The translations under genes and the position numbers were made by a program. The notes under the pieces are model-generated. The model had not been told where the DNA came from and ran no database searches. It was given only the letters and a program-made list of their open reading frames with translations. Below are positions 33,999 to 46,971 of a DNA stretch of 64,000 bases, piece after piece. Each line of letters opens with the position of its first letter. Positions within the stretch are counted from its first letter, which is position 1. Origin of the DNA: Parapristionchus giblindavisi (taxonomy: Eukaryota > Nematoda > Chromadorea > Rhabditida > Diplogasteridae); assembly GCA_943737045.1 (NCBI GenBank), contig CALSFV010000303.1, positions 186,001 to 250,000 on the forward strand, in the 5' to 3' direction.

Positions 33999-34127
33999 TG
34001 GCCGTATGCAAGAACCGTTTTCCAGGAAAATGTGACGTCATTAGCGTAGGCGGAGTACTTTTGGAAAACGCCTCCTCCTACGCTAATGACGTCACATTTT
34101 CCTGGAAAACGGTTCTTGCACGACCAC
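33999..34127. mobile_element. Near-perfect hairpin element
   Basis: A 43-base arm from GCAAGAACCG (34008) to GCGTAGG is exactly inverse to 34077-34119, enclosing about 26 bp. The outer GTGGCCGT/ACGACCAC pair extends it imperfectly. Each arm contains TGACGTCA, a CRE-type palindrome. Confidence 0.9.
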
Positions 34128-34162
34128 AGAACAAAAATGTAAAATTAAAATGGAAGACGCTT

Positions 34163-34204
<42 letters not shown>
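34163..34204. repeat. (GA)n microsatellite
   Basis: About twenty GA units. Confidence 0.95.
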
Positions 34205-34206
<2 letters not shown>

Positions 34207-35124
34207 CGTATGTGATAGATAAGATCAAAGTGTATGATTATCAGGTGTCAATAGTGCTCTTCTTTCTGGTCATCCCGAGTTGCGCATGCTTTGCTCTTAA
34301 TTTCGTCGATGTTAACTCACCATGTAAGTTTTCAACAGGTTTTCTTATAGAAATTTCAGGTCAAGTTAAATTGAAAAGCAATTTAATAATTCACTAATAT
34401 TTTTTCCAATTAAGATATCGTTCCTGTTGCCTTTCACGTCATGTCACTGCATGCTGGGATTCACTCGGTCGTTCTCATTTTGACCACACCCATTTATCGA
34501 TCGATTGTAGCGAAAAGAGTAAGACTAGAACACTAAGTTATCGCTGACTTTGTCATAGTTTCACTGAAGTTTCAGATGAGCATCTTTTCATGCAGTAATC
34601 ACGCACCAGTCAAAGTCTCATCAAGTCAGATATCTCTGGGGCATTACACAAGAAAATCTGCTATAAGATGATCTACGATCTGTCGTTGGTTGCTCCGTTT
34701 CTGTATTCTATATGAATTTTTATTACAATTCGCCATTCAAACGCTGTAACTAAAGAACATCGCTAATATTATAGTTGATCATAAGCAGAAAGCATGGCGA
34801 CCCCTTTTTTGACACTCGATTCAATGTTTAGCTAATATTGATAAAAAAGTGTTTTAAAATAAAGGTCTGTCGTTGATCATTGACAGCGTCCGTACACGTT
34901 CAACAATTACAGCATGTTAAGTATCAACAGATCACTCTGGGATTGTATTTTCTTCTCAGTTACATATGTAAATATGGCGAAACAGGAGATAAAATAGATA
35001 TATTCCTCTGTTAATTGTCTCTTGTGTATTCTAGGGTATCTAGAAGCTACAAAAAATATATCACGTGAATATATATATCTATGTAGAAAGTTCTCGGGGA
35101 ATCGAACTCGTGTGCAAAAAACAC
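34205..35124. other. No gene recognised
   Basis: AT-rich sequence. A tRNA B-box-like inverse (CGGGGAATCGAACTCG) lies at about 35096-35111, just outside the large foldback. Confidence 0.35.
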
Positions 35125-35208
35125 TGACAAGGGAAGTTTTTTTATGTCTCAGTGAGACCTTTGAATAAGAGTATTTTTCCTCGACTGGTATAGGTTAAAT
35201 TTGAAGGG

Positions 35209-35463
35209 AGCCAAAAAATTAGCTGCTGCCATGCACTTTCAGATTTTTTATAATTAATTTTAACTTTGTGAAAATGCAATTTTCAAGTGCGTATGCATTA
35301 TTTTTGACGCCGCTAAGTTTTTACGGCTCTTTCGAGGGCTTTTTATTTCATATACTGCTTGTCGCCTACGTTTTGTGATTTTTTCAATGTTTAAAAAAAT
35401 TACAAAATTAAAATTAATTATATAAAATATGAAAGTGCATGGCAGCAGCTAATTTTTTTGGCT
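35209..35463. mobile_element. Foldback MITE nested in the left outer arm
   Basis: GGAGCCAAAAAATTAGCTGC and GCAGCTAATTTTTTTGGCTCC are inverse, each followed by ATGCACTTTCA and TATAATTAATTTTAA blocks. It interrupts the outer arm of the larger complex, so it inserted later. Confidence 0.85.
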
Positions 35464-37944
35464 CCTATCAGGGCTGGGACAAAAAAATATTTCGACCAAA
35501 AAATTTTTTGTTTGGGTTCAACAAAAAAAATTTCTCACCGAACAAAAAAAACCAAAAAAAACCAAAAAAAAAATAATTAATTTTTCCCACTGTTCCGAGA
35601 AAATTTTAACATTATGAGAGACTATCTGGCTCAAGGTTCTCTTGGCACTTGGCCAAAAAGTGATAGTAACCGATCGGGCCCAAATCGTGCACAGTTGTAG
35701 TATGGGGTGACATGAGCTCACAGACGGAGTTTGGGTTCATCATATCTGCTCCTTCGCTAAATAACGTAAGTTCGTTAACATGACATCAAAATTTCAAAGT
35801 TTACCGATTCGTTCAATATGTATATACATCGATGGGCAATTATAAGTAGGTAAATTCCACCAAGTGTCATCCCGATCCAAAACCGCGAGACCCATGAAAA
35901 ATGTAAAAAACATATAAAAAATTTTTGTTTTATTTTTCCTACAATTGCCTCTCGGTGAGGGTCATTTTTTATTCCTTCAATTTGACAAGTATTTACTAGT
36001 GTAACTACTGTACGAAAATGAACTAAAACAAAAGGGTGGTACATTGCCATTTTCCCGAAAAACCACGACTAATTCGCCTTTTTTTATCGCAAACTGAAAT
36101 TATTTAGCGTGTGCCCCTACCGTAATCCTATGCGGAAATTCAAAATTCGCCAATCATTGTATTTTTTAGCATTCGTTTTAATTTACCTGTCAAAAAAGAC
36201 CGATAAAAAATCGGTTAAACAGTAAAAACAGTAAAACTCTTAAAACCTCGGTATAATCGCGAAAAAATTGCAAAAAAAATTCTGCGAAGTTTGCTACTCA
36301 TTCCATCAGAACTGCGACACCGTGGCTGTCTCTATAGGTGAATGACAAACGGCTAATTTGTTTTTACGTTGACCTCAGATATAAAAAATGTTTTGATTTC
36401 TTTTATTGTGTTGATAAGTTTAATAAGAGTAATTTATGGGGAGAATTACTGTTTATTGAGGGGTTGGGCGGAAATATTTTCCTCACCGGTTACCGACTTT
36501 TTACCGGTTTTACCTGTCTCTTACCGTTCGTAAAATTCTACGTTTTCTCAACGGTAATTACCGAAATTTAAACGAGATATTCTGCGTATTTTTGGTAATG
36601 TTATGTTTAATATGTCAAGAAATTTTCCGTATCCGAATGTGATTTTATGTCTCAATAAACATTAATTCTCCCCATAAATTACTCTTATTAAACTTATCAA
36701 CACAATAAAATAAATCAAAACATTTTTTTATATCTGAGGTCAGCGTAAAAACAAATTAGCCGTTTGTCATTCACCTATAGAGACAGCCACGGTGTCGCAG
36801 TTCTGATGGAATGAGTAGCAAACTTCGCAGAATTTTTTTGCAATTTTTTCTCGATTATACCGAGGTTTTAAGAGTTTTACTGTTTTTACTGTTTAACCGA
36901 TTTTCTATCGGTCTTTTTTGACAGGTAAATTAAATCGAATGCTAAACAAATACAATGATTGGCGAATTTTGAATTTCCGCATAGGATTACGGTAGGGGCA
37001 CACGCTAAATAATTTCAGTTTGCGATAAAAAAGGCGAATTAGTCGTGGTTTTTCGGGAAAGTGGCAATGTACCACCCTTTTGTTTTAGTTCATTTTCGTA
37101 AAGTAGTTACACTAGTAAATACTTGTCAAATTGAAGGAATAAAAAATTACCCTCACCGATAGGCAATTGTAGGAAAAATAAAACAAAATTTTTTTTATTG
37201 TTTTTAAAAATTTGTCTGGGTCTCGCGGTTTTGGATCGGGATGACACTTGGTGGAATTTACCTACTTATAATTGCCCATCGTTGTATATACATATCGAAC
37301 GAATCCGTAAACTTTGAAATTTTGATGCCATGTTAACGAACTTACGTTATTTAGCGAAGGAGCAGATATGATGAACCCAAACTCCGTCTGTGCGCTTATG
37401 TCACCCCATACTACAACTGTGCACGATTTGGGCCCGATCGGTTACTATCACTTTTTGGCCAAGTGCCAAGCCATAAGCAAAATATGTTCACTGAGTCAGA
37501 TAGTCTCTCTTATCTCGTCTTGCTCTTCCTTTAAATAGCAACTATTCTTCATTCAGAGTCAAAACTTTTAAAATCAACAACTAAAACAAACATAAAAGAT
37601 AAATTCGTTGTCGATTTGTTATCGGCAGCAGTTTATTGATTAGTTAATGTAGGGGAATCAGGAAATCGAGGGTGCGCCATACATTTTCGGCACCCTCACC
37701 GTTTTATTTTTATATAGTGGGTCGATTTCGTTATTTATCGGTTGAATTGTAATTTTTAGCTTAAAAGGGACCCTTTTATAGTGGGTAGATGCTAAAAAAA
37801 GAGCCGTATAGAGTGGGCTGATCCTCACCGTGTGAGGGTATGAAAATGTATGGGGTGCGCTACATATTATCATGAAGAACGTGGGACCAATTATTTGGCA
37901 TTCTGTAATCTCTAATATGTAGATTCGAAAGGCCAAAAGCGTTT

Positions 37945-38003
37945 CCCGTGTAGCAGTGGTTAGTAATCAGCGCTTGTAACCGCACCACGCCGGTTTGGAT
38001 TCC
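37945..38003 (+). repeat. tRNA-derived sequence (SINE-like)
   Basis: TAGCAGTGGTTAGTAATCAG resembles an A box and CGGTTTGGATTCCCG a B box. Cloverleaf pairing is not complete. Confidence 0.4.
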
Positions 38004-38534
38004 CGTTTTCGATTTTCTCTATATTCAGCTTTCAAATTCGAAAGCATTGTCCCTGGCATTTCCTTAGCGCAACAACGAACTTTCATGTCGGATTACGGTA
38101 TTCCGGGGCATCCATAATTTGAGATAATATTGATTTTGTATTCAGGTAGATGTCATTTATAGCCCTGCCTGACAAGTATAGTCACTCAAGAAAGAAATCC
38201 CTCCTTTTAACACTATTCCGTAATATTACACTCAACAATATTGTCTTACGGTGAAAAATGAAAAACAAAACTGATCATAAACTAACTTTTCAAGCAAATT
38301 TGTTTAAATTTTCTTTATCCGATTTTTTTTGTTATTTTTTGGTTTTTGCAGAAAAACCAAACAAAAAAAATACCAAACAAAAAATTCTCAAAAACCCAAA
38401 AAAACCCAAAAAACAAAAAAAAATACCAAACAAAAAATCCCAGCCCTGGCTCCTATCATATTTTTCCTATGCCTATCCCTGAAAAATACTCTTATTCAAA
38501 AGTCTCACTGAGACTAAAAAGACTTCCCTTGTGA

Positions 38535-39719
38535 GGCAGCGCCCTTACAAAAGTAGCTCAAAATGAGAGAGAATAATGTAGTCACTTCTCTCCTTCATTA
38601 TTCTTTCTATCTCTTCCGCACGGATATCAATAAATGATAAATAAAGTGAAACGAAAAATCGGTAATAAAATCAGTTTTCGATTCATATCTCAAAAATAGT
38701 TGTTGTTGAGAATTCGAACCACTAAGACAATTTTGTCAGGTTGGTCGAGATACAGGGTTTAAATATGCTAATAAGTACAGTAGCATAAGTCTGAGCTGAT
38801 TTACAACTAAAAATGTGTCCTGGACGATATGCAGTAGTACTATTGGGAGGACAGAGTTGGATTAAAAGATATATCAGTGTATCCCAATTTGTGGACGGGG
38901 AATCCGAATCTGCAATAAAACTCTTATCCTTTATGAGAAATTTTCGAGAAACATCGCATGTTGCATGTACAAAAACAGTTTTCATGCAATAACACATGTC
39001 AAACAACATTTCTGGCCATATTCTTAATTGAGTTATTTGTAGATAATTAGCAACTAGCAATTAGCAACCGATCTAAAAATAATTAACGTGGTAGTTCAAA
39101 AACGAATCGAGTTAAATTCATTTGAAGTTGAAAGTTTAAAAAAAATTACATAGATATGCAAATTTCGAAAAACAAATTATAAAAATATTGTTTTCGCACT
39201 CAGTTAGACCAGTCTAACAACTATCAATAAAATCAGAGGACAAAAAATTTTTGCTGTCGATAAAGGTTCCAATTTTCATGCACTTTTACAGGAGATCCGT
39301 GCTAAATGGCATTTAGCAACATCCACCTATACCAACTACTACATTATCTGTGTAAACGCCCGGTGGACAAGAATGTGGAAAGGCTTACGTGATATAAATG
39401 CACTTACAGGTAGTACCACAGTAATAAAAATTCTTGGGTAATTCAATGGCGAAAATAAACTTAATTTATGTAAATATATTCAACAATGGAATTCACTAAT
39501 CATAAAAACTTTATCTTTCATTAGGTGCATTTTCATCTCTACCTCTCTCTCTCCCTTTCTGCCTGCCTCCCCTCTCCCTCTATAGTTGTATCTCTCTAAA
39601 CTTCCTCTATCTCTCTCTCTCTTAAAGTGTGTGAACCAAACATGATCATGATAGTCGAGAAAAAAGCGATTGGTGACCGTTGTAACTGTGGGCAAGGTCG
39701 TCATTTGTTCACCCAATGG
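38535..39719. other. No confident gene
   Basis: A minus-strand ORF of 112 codons (38722-39060) has no recognisable motif or clear splice sites. CT-rich runs lie at 39538-39625. Confidence 0.3.
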
Positions 39720-39924
39720 TTTATAAGGCCGTTCTCTCATCACTACCACACATCGGGCACTTCCCTTTGTTTCACAAAGTAAGTTCTTACTATCTAACTG
39801 TTACCCAGTTGATACTTCCTATATTTTCTTGTTACTGACCTAGTAATGATATAGTTTCAACTACCTCATGTTTATGTATATTTGGGTCAATATATCGATT
39901 TCCTTATTGTCTATGAACTTGCAG
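39720..39924 (+). promoter_or_regulatory. Promoter and 5' UTR intron of collagen gene A
   Basis: A TATA-type box TTTATAAGG (39720-39728) precedes a leader with CATCGGGCACTTCCCTTTG. GTAAGT at 39780 and TTGCAG at 39919-39924 bound a 5' UTR intron directly upstream of GATGAGCTGG. The same arrangement is present upstream of all four collagens. Confidence 0.6.
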
Positions 39925-39925
39925 G

Positions 39926-41004
39926 ATGAGCTGGCTTGTAGGAGTCGTTTCGACTGGTTCTCTATGTTTCGTAGCCATTTCGATGGTTTACATCGCATCG
40001 ATGGTTTCCGATGTTCAGTCACTTCAAGATGAAGTTGCTATGAACATGGATGAGTTCAAGGTAAGTATAAATAACCAATTCCTAATTGAACCGTTAACCA
40101 TTCCCGAAAATGGTTTACCAGAAACCGAAGAACCGATGATAAACCACTCCATATTCAGGTCATGGCCGAAGACACCTGGGCTCGTCTTGTCAAGATGCAC
40201 GTTAACCCTACTGGATCCTCTGATGCTCCTCCCACTTTCGCTACTCTTCTCGGCAGAAACAAGCGTCAGGCCAACTCTCAGTGCAACTGTGGACCTTCAT
40301 CTCGTGGATGCCCTGCTGGACCTCCCGGACCTCCCGGAAACCCTGGAGAGCGTGGACGTGATGGAAACCCCGGACAACCTGGACGTCCCGGAGCCAACGG
40401 AATCGCTCTTGCCGTTACTTTCGACACCCCCGGAGGTTGCATCAAGTGCCCTCGTGGACCCCCTGGACTCCCCGGACAACCCGGATTCCAAGGACCTGCT
40501 GGACAGCCCGGACAACCTGGACTTCCCGGACCCGCTGGAAACCCTGGACGTGATGGGCAGCCTGGAGAGCCCGGAACTCCCGGAGAGCGTGGACGTGATG
40601 GAAACAATGGAGCTCCTGGATCCGATGGACAGCCCGGAGTTCAGTACACCCCTGGAGAGGCCGGAAGAGATGGTGAGATAACACATTTCAAACTTCGTAT
40701 TTGTTTACTTTTCACCATATCTCATATTTAAATATTTTTTTCTTCAGGAGCCCCCGGTAGACCCGGACCTCAGGGACCCGCTGGACAGCCCGGATCCGAT
40801 GGACGCCCCGGAAACGATGGACGCCCTGGAGAGGACGGCAGACCTGGACAGCCCGGTCGCGACGGATTCCCCGGACAACCCGGAGAGCCCGGATCCGATG
40901 GACTTCCCGGAGCCGATGCTGCTTACTGTCCCTGCCCCGCTCGCACCTCCTCTTACTCCGAGCCCGTACACACCATCCCCGCCACTCAGGGATACAAGGC
41001 ATAA
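39926..41004 (+). CDS. col: Cuticle collagen A (about 301 residues)
   Basis: Exons 39926-40060, 40159-40672 and 40748-41004 join in phase. It is a structural protein of the exoskeleton secreted by the hypodermis. The N-terminus [20 protein letters not shown] has a membrane-anchor/signal segment. A basic cleavage site GRNKRQ (about residue 78) precedes a C-N-C...C cluster. Three Gly-X-Y blocks follow ([18 protein letters not shown] onward), broken by [18 protein letters not shown]. The C-terminus has [15 protein letters not shown] and YKA, with tyrosines and cysteines suited to cross-linking. Length and layout are standard for nematode col genes. It is divergently oriented to copies B-D and differs near the end (VHTIPATQ rather than VHAAPPATQ). 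Confidence 0.95.
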
Positions 41005-41758
41005 ATGGCCATGGTATACCACTTCTGACCGCAGAGTTTTGCCAACGAATAAAACGAATTTCACTCTCAATCTCTCTTATTGTTCGACTTAAACTGCACA
41101 ACTGATTAGATTGAGCAACAAATTATGGGGAAGTTTAATTTGATTAACAACGAATTAAGAACGAGATTAAATCATTCGAAACAGAGACGTAGAGGGAAAT
41201 ATTACGAAAAAGCATCGGAAAACTGTGCTTGGTTTTTCCAGAAATTTAATATGTACATATGTATGCAAAAGTGTTGGATCTACCAGCTAAGAAAATAGAT
41301 TAGAATACTTTAAATGTTCATTGTCACGCGCTTTTGTAAAATAGAGAAAATTCGGCAATGGAATTTGAACTTGCTACAAATGGGTAACGACTCTGAACGT
41401 TTACCACTAGTGATAACGTTCGTTATTAAAAGAATGAATTCAATTTTTCGTTTTCTTCGTTAAAACTTTTCGATAATTTAATTTAATTTATCGTACATCA
41501 TACAGATGTTTCAACAAGTGAAATATGATTTTTTTAAATCACATTTATCAAGAGTAGGACTCTGATGTGCATGGGGAAAAGCTCTTCTTACTTCCGAAAG
41601 TCCCCGAACACTGACGTTGATCTTCATATGCGCGTCTTCAATTTGAAATATGAATGAAATAAAAAAGATAGAAAAATTTGCATGAGGAGAAATGATGACA
41701 ATGAGAATGGAGAAGGTAAAGGAAGTATCTTTTCTATAAAGATACTTCCTTCACTTTC
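41005..41758. other. Downstream of collagen A, no gene recognised
   Basis: AATAAAAC at about 41047 may be the poly(A) signal. A hairpin AAGGAAGTATC...GATACTTCCTT lies at 41720-41753. Confidence 0.4.
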
Positions 41759-41759
41759 T

Positions 41760-42115
41760 CTTAATACTATACATAAGCTTAATTTGTTTGATTCATCCAA
41801 TCTGCTTTCTGTTCTTCCCTCACAGTACAATCGTATTTCTCATCCATTTCGTATTATTCTCCCTTATAGGATTTCTACTACCCATAATACATGTGCCTCT
41901 AGAAGTATAGACTGCTGGAATTCATTCCCCTCAGAATTAGTTCTGTCTTCCCTTAAACAATTCGTCCCTAAACCCCTTCCTTTACAAACTGCCGCCGAGC
42001 CAAAACCGAAATCGCCTTTTGCGACGGAAATCCATCTATCCCTCTTGTGTTCTTATACATATCACCCTATTATTATATATATTTGATGGAATAAAGAATA
42101 AATAAATGAATAAAT
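41760..42115 (+). mobile_element. LINE 3' fragment (cut by duplication breakpoint)
   Basis: The plus frame reads LPYRISTTHNTCASRSIDCW, then NSFPSELVLSSLKQF, the tail of a non-LTR reverse transcriptase. An AATAAATAAA tail follows. The left breakpoint of the tandem duplication lies inside it at 41778/41779. Confidence 0.6.
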
Positions 42116-42470
42116 AAATAAAAAGATATGACTAAGTCAATCTCTTTCTCGTGAACACTCTCCTCTAAACAACTAAACTCGTTAGCAAAGAACCTCTGTA
42201 ATAGCGGGGCAACAATGGAAAAATAGGCAAATGTTTACTGTGTTTAATGTGTGTAACGTTAAAAGTTAATTGTTTTTCACAGTTGTATTCTGTGCTTGAT
42301 TCCTAAGCTTAAGAAGCCCATTGACTAGCTTTCATCGACGATCAATGTTAATTTACATAGATTAACTGAAGAAGTATACCAACGAGAGTTTGGTCATATA
42401 ATTAAAATTCACTATCATATTCATCGAAAAGCAAGTTATCATATTCATAGTTTCGGAGCATAGTGACTAA

Positions 42471-42546
42471 GCGGGTGCGTGGTGTCTTGGCTAAGCGTCT
42501 TGGCTAGCGCTCTGCAACACCCGGGTTCGATTCCCGGTGGCGGCAG
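42471..42546 (+). repeat. tRNA-derived sequence lacking an anticodon arm
   Basis: TTGGCTAGCGCTCTGC resembles an A-box region, directly followed by ACACCCGGGTTCGATTCCCG, a perfect T arm, and GGCGGCA. TCTTGGCTAAGCG/TCTTGGCTAGCG is duplicated. It is a tRNA pseudogene or SINE head, repeated at 45841-45916. Confidence 0.55.
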
Positions 42547-43601
42547 AGTGTGTTGCTGAGATCACACTTCCCGTTTCGCATCTTATTGCTCCATTTTTTT
42601 GAGGCAGATTTAGAAATGTTGTTAATTTTGACTATTTTTTCGAATATTTTCCGACTAAATTGCGGACCCCTCCGCCTTGCCAACCTAACCTATCATTGAT
42701 TGCCGTTTGATCTTTGATACAGAGTCCTTGTATGAGCTGCACTTCCCTTCCTCCCCTCTACCCCCATCTCATTTTTTTCTTTTCTCTCTCTCTACCCCAC
42801 AAGCTAGTATTTTATCTGTTTTTTTCAATTGATATATGATAAATTAAATTAAATTAAAATTAAATTCTAATTTATTCTAGAATGAGGATAATAAGAATAA
42901 GAGATAACGATTCCTCCATTTTCACTATCTTTTTTTCCTGTTTTTCTCGACTAGATCGGACCATCGAACGAAAATATTCTAGAAATATATTCGAATAAAC
43001 AGCACTACGGCTTTACTTACCTCCCCTGGCTTCACCAGCATCATTTATCCTCAGCTATCTCAACCTAGCTTCATCTACAGAGCGGTAAACCCATAGCTTC
43101 TTAGATCTGTGATGATTTCTATTCAACACATATGAAATTTTACTCTTTATAGCTGTTAAACAGTCAGCTGTATTTTAATTTTACACTTTTTTCTCTCTGT
43201 GTGCACAGTCATAACGATCTGTCTCACAAGGGTCGATTCGTCGTTTCAAGTTCCTCAAATATGATACTGTTATTCGCTCACGTTTAAGAATTATTGCAAA
43301 ACGTTACCACAAAGCGATTACGACGCAAGCGAGAAAGAAATACTCTAATATTTGAGAAAATTGAAGTGGTGAATCGACAATGAGATAATTCGCAGCGAGT
43401 AGATAGTGGAAAAAAAGCGCGAATGTGGAACTTTTTTATCCATCACATTTACAGTATCAATAACAAGCTTGAGTGTAGTGTGATCAAAAAAAATTAAAAA
43501 GGCAAAATAAATACTTTTGTAAACACATACAAGATAAGAGTGAATAGATTTTATTGATTGACGACATAAACAGTAGTCGATAATCGATAATGAATGACCG
43601 C

Positions 43602-44686
43602 TTAGGCCTTGTATCCCTGGGTAGCGGGAGGAGCAGCGTGTACAGGCTCGGAGTAAGAGGAGGTGCGAGCGGGGCAGGGACAGTAAGCAGCATCGGCTCC
43701 GGGAAGTCCATCGGATCCGGGCTCTCCGGGCTGTCCGGGGAATCCATCGCGACCGGGTTGTCCAGGTCTGCCGTCCTCTCCAGGGCGTCCGTCGTTTCCG
43801 GGGCGTCCATCGGATCCGGGCTGTCCAGCGGGTCCCTGAGGTCCGGGTCTGCCGGGGGCTCCTGAAGAAAAATAAATATTTATATGTGAGATATAGTTAA
43901 AGGTCTAAACATGCGAAAGTTTGAAATGTGTTGCCTCACCATCTCTTCCAGCCTCTCCAGGGGTGTACTGAACTCCTGGTTGTCCATCGGATCCAGGAGC
44001 TCCATTGTTTCCATCACCTCCACGCTCTCCAGGAGTTCCGGGCTCTCCAGGTTGTCCATCGCGTCCAGGGTTTCCAGCGGGTCCGGGAAGTCCAGGTTGT
44101 CCGGGCTGTCCAGCAGGTCCTTGGAATCCGGGCTGTCCGGGGAGTCCAGGGGGTCCACGAGGGCACTTTATGCAACCTCCGGGGGTGTCGAAAGTGACAG
44201 CAAGAGCGATTCCGTTGGCTCCGGGACGTCCGGGCTGTCCGGGGTTTCCATCACGTCCACGCTCTCCAGGGTTTCCGGGAGGTCCGGGAGGTCCAGCAGG
44301 GCATCCACGAGATGAAGGTCCACAGTTGCACTGAGAGTTAGCCTGACGCTTGTTTCTGCCGAGAAGAGTAGCGAAAGTGGGAGGAGCATCAGAGGATCCG
44401 GTAGGGTTAACATGCATCTTGACAAGACGAACCCAGGTGTCTTCGGCCATGACCTGAATATGGAGTGGTTAATCATCGGTTCTTCGGTTTCTGGTAAACC
44501 ATTTTCGGGAATGGTTAACGGTTCAATTAGGAATTGGTTATTTATAATTACCTTGAACTCATCCATGTTCATAGCAACTTCATCTTGAAGTGACTGAACA
44601 TCGGAAACCATCGATGCGATGTAAACCATCGAAATGGCTACGAAACATAGAGAACCAGTCGAAACGACTCCTACCAGCCAGCTCAT
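43602..44686 (-). CDS. col: Cuticle collagen B (about 302 residues)
   Basis: Exons 44552-44686, 43940-44453 and 43602-43861, same intron positions and phases as copy A. The N-terminal segment is nearly identical ([16 protein letters not shown]...). The second exon starts [19 protein letters not shown], with V for A relative to A and D. RNKRQ site, cysteine clusters and Gly-X-Y blocks are conserved, with GERGGDG for GERGRDG in the middle block. A TATATAAAG box lies at 44942-44950 and a 5' UTR intron ends just before the ATG. It lies inside the tandem duplication. Confidence 0.95.
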
Positions 44687-44941
44687 CCTGCAAAGTAGTG
44701 ATATAAGAATACAATTAGTAGAAACTTTATGTCATTAAAGCTTATATCATGCTGACTAGTATCGAAATGAATACATTGACTTTGAATTATTTGCCTATGC
44801 ATATCAAGAAAATTACTAGTTAACGCTAACTGCAAATACTAAAAGGTGCTAACTATAAGTGATAGAATATTTAAATTTTCAGCCAACTTACTTTATAAGA
44901 CAGAGGGAGGTGCCCGGTGTGCTGATCTCCCATTTGAACAA

Positions 44942-44950
44942 CTTTATATA
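44942..44950 (-). promoter_or_regulatory. TATA box of collagen B
   Basis: TATATAAAG on the minus strand, upstream of a leader ending in AAA/GTAAGTT; equivalents at 48312-48320 (C) and about 52320-52328 (D). Confidence 0.55.
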
Positions 44951-45840
44951 CGGAGACGAAACTACACAAAAGTGACCTTGCGTTCTCGTACGCTTGTTCT
45001 TTCTTCTACATAGGTTCTTATTGTTGCCTCTTCACACGCCAAACGCCCACCACCCCACCCTCGTTGGTTGTCCATTGGAAGGTTTACCTAATTGAGGTCT
45101 ACAGAGTGATGAGGCTAGGAATTCGGAATGAGCATTCAATTGATCTCCTTAATTTGTTTGATTCATCCAATCTGCTTTCTGTTCTTCCCTCACAGTACAA
45201 TCGTATTTCTCATCCATTTCGTATTATTCTCCCTTATAGGATTTCTACTACCCATAATACATGTGCCTCTAGAAGTATAGACTGCTGGAATTCATTCCCC
45301 TCAGAATTAGTTCTGTCTTCCCTTAAACAATTCGTCCCTAAACCCCTTCCTTTACAAACTGCCGCCGAGCCAAAACCGAAATCGCCTTTTGCGACGGAAA
45401 TCCATCTATCCCTCTTGTGTTCTTATACATATCACCCTATTATTATATATATTTGATGGAATAAAGAATAAATAAATGAATAAATAAATAAAAAGATATG
45501 ACTAAGTCAATCTCTTTCTCGTGAACACTCTCCTCTAAACAACTAAACTCGTTAGCAAAGAACCTCTGTAATAGCGGGGCAACAATGGAAAAATAGGCAA
45601 ATGTTTACTGTGTTTAATGTGTGTAACGTTAAAAGTTAATTGTTTTTCACAGTTGTATTCTGTGCTTGATTCCTAAGCTTAAGAAGCCCATTGACTAGCT
45701 TTCATCGACGATCAATGTTAATTTACATAGATTAACTGAAGAAGTATACCAACGAGAGTTTGGTCATATAATTAAAATTCACTATCATATTCATCGAAAA
45801 GCAAGTTATCATATTCATAGTTTCGGAGCATAGTGACTAA

Positions 45841-45916
45841 GCGGGTGCGTGGTGTCTTGGCTAAGCGTCTTGGCTAGCGCTCTGCAACACCCGGGTTCGA
45901 TTCCCGGTGGCGGCAG
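45841..45916 (+). repeat. tRNA-derived sequence, duplicate of 42471-42546
   Basis: Identical to the sequence 3370 bp upstream. Confidence 0.55.
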
Positions 45917-46971
45917 AGTGTGTTGCTGAGATCACACTTCCCGTTTCGCATCTTATTGCTCCATTTTTTTGAGGCAGATTTAGAAATGTTGTTAATTTTG
46001 ACTATTTTTTCGAATATTTTCCGACTAAATTGCGGACCCCTCCGCCTTGCCAACCTAACCTATCATTGATTGCCGTTTGATCTTTGATACAGAGTCCTTG
46101 TATGAGCTGCACTTCCCTTCCTCCCCTCTACCCCCATCTCATTTTTTTCTTTTCTCTCTCTCTACCCCACAAGCTAGTATTTTATCTGTTTTTTTCAATT
46201 GATATATGATAAATTAAATTAAATTAAAATTAAATTCTAATTTATTCTAGAATGAGGATAATAAGAATAAGAGATAACGATTCCTCCATTTTCACTATCT
46301 TTTTTTCCTGTTTTTCTCGACTAGATCGGACCATCGAACGAAAATATTCTAGAAATATATTCGAATAAACAGCACTACGGCTTTACTTACCTCCCCTGGC
46401 TTCACCAGCATCATTTATCCTCAGCTATCTCAACCTAGCTTCATCTACAGAGCGGTAAACCCATAGCTTCTTAGATCTGTGATGATTTCTATTCAACACA
46501 TATGAAATTTTACTCTTTATAGCTGTTAAACAGTCAGCTGTATTTTAATTTTACACTTTTTTCTCTCTGTGTGCACAGTCATAACGATCTGTCTCACAAG
46601 GGTCGATTCGTCGTTTCAAGTTCCTCAAATATGATACTGTTATTCGCTCACGTTTAAGAATTATTGCAAAACGTTACCACAAAGCGATTACGACGCAAGC
46701 GAGAAAGAAATACTCTAATATTTGAGAAAATTGAAGTGGTGAATCGACAATGAGATAATTCGCAGCGAGTAGATAGTGGAAAAAAAGCGCGAATGTGGAA
46801 CTTTTTTATCCATCACATTTACAGTATCAATAACAAGCTTGAGTGTAGTGTGATCAAAAAAAATTAAAAAGGCAAAATAAATACTTTTGTAAACACATAC
46901 AAGATAAGAGTGAATAGATTTTATTGATTGACGACATAAACAGTAGTCGATAATCGATAATGAATGACCGC

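Larger units (their letters stand above)
35125..38534. mobile_element. Large nested foldback complex (about 3.4 kb)
   Basis: The outermost arms share GACAAGGGAAG, TCTCAGTGAGAC and TTTGAATAAGAGTATTTTTC with their inverse at 38475-38534. The inner main arms run about 35615-36460 and 36652-37508, about 850 bp each, and are highly similar (for example GTTACTATCACTTTTTGGCC, TTTGGATCGGGATGACACTT). They enclose a loop of about 190 bp. The right side carries an unmatched block of about 750 bp (37510-38300). No transposase-like ORF is present. Confidence 0.8.
41779..45148. repeat. Tandem segmental duplication, copy 1 (3370 bp)
   Basis: Copies 41779-45148 and 45149-48518 are aligned at a constant offset of 3370 bp. 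The only difference I found is G at 44144 against T at 47514, which changes one Leu codon of collagen B to Ile in C. The unit contains a LINE tail, a tRNA-derived sequence and one whole collagen gene with promoter. Confidence 0.95.

Noticed and set aside
38722..39060. 112-codon ORF on minus strand
   Set aside because: No recognisable family, no clear splice sites, length within chance for this amount of AT-rich DNA.
40278..40607. Pro/Gly- or Ser-rich ORFs antisense to the collagens
   Set aside because: Mirror frames of the Gly-X-Y repeats; the same artefact occurs at each collagen copy.
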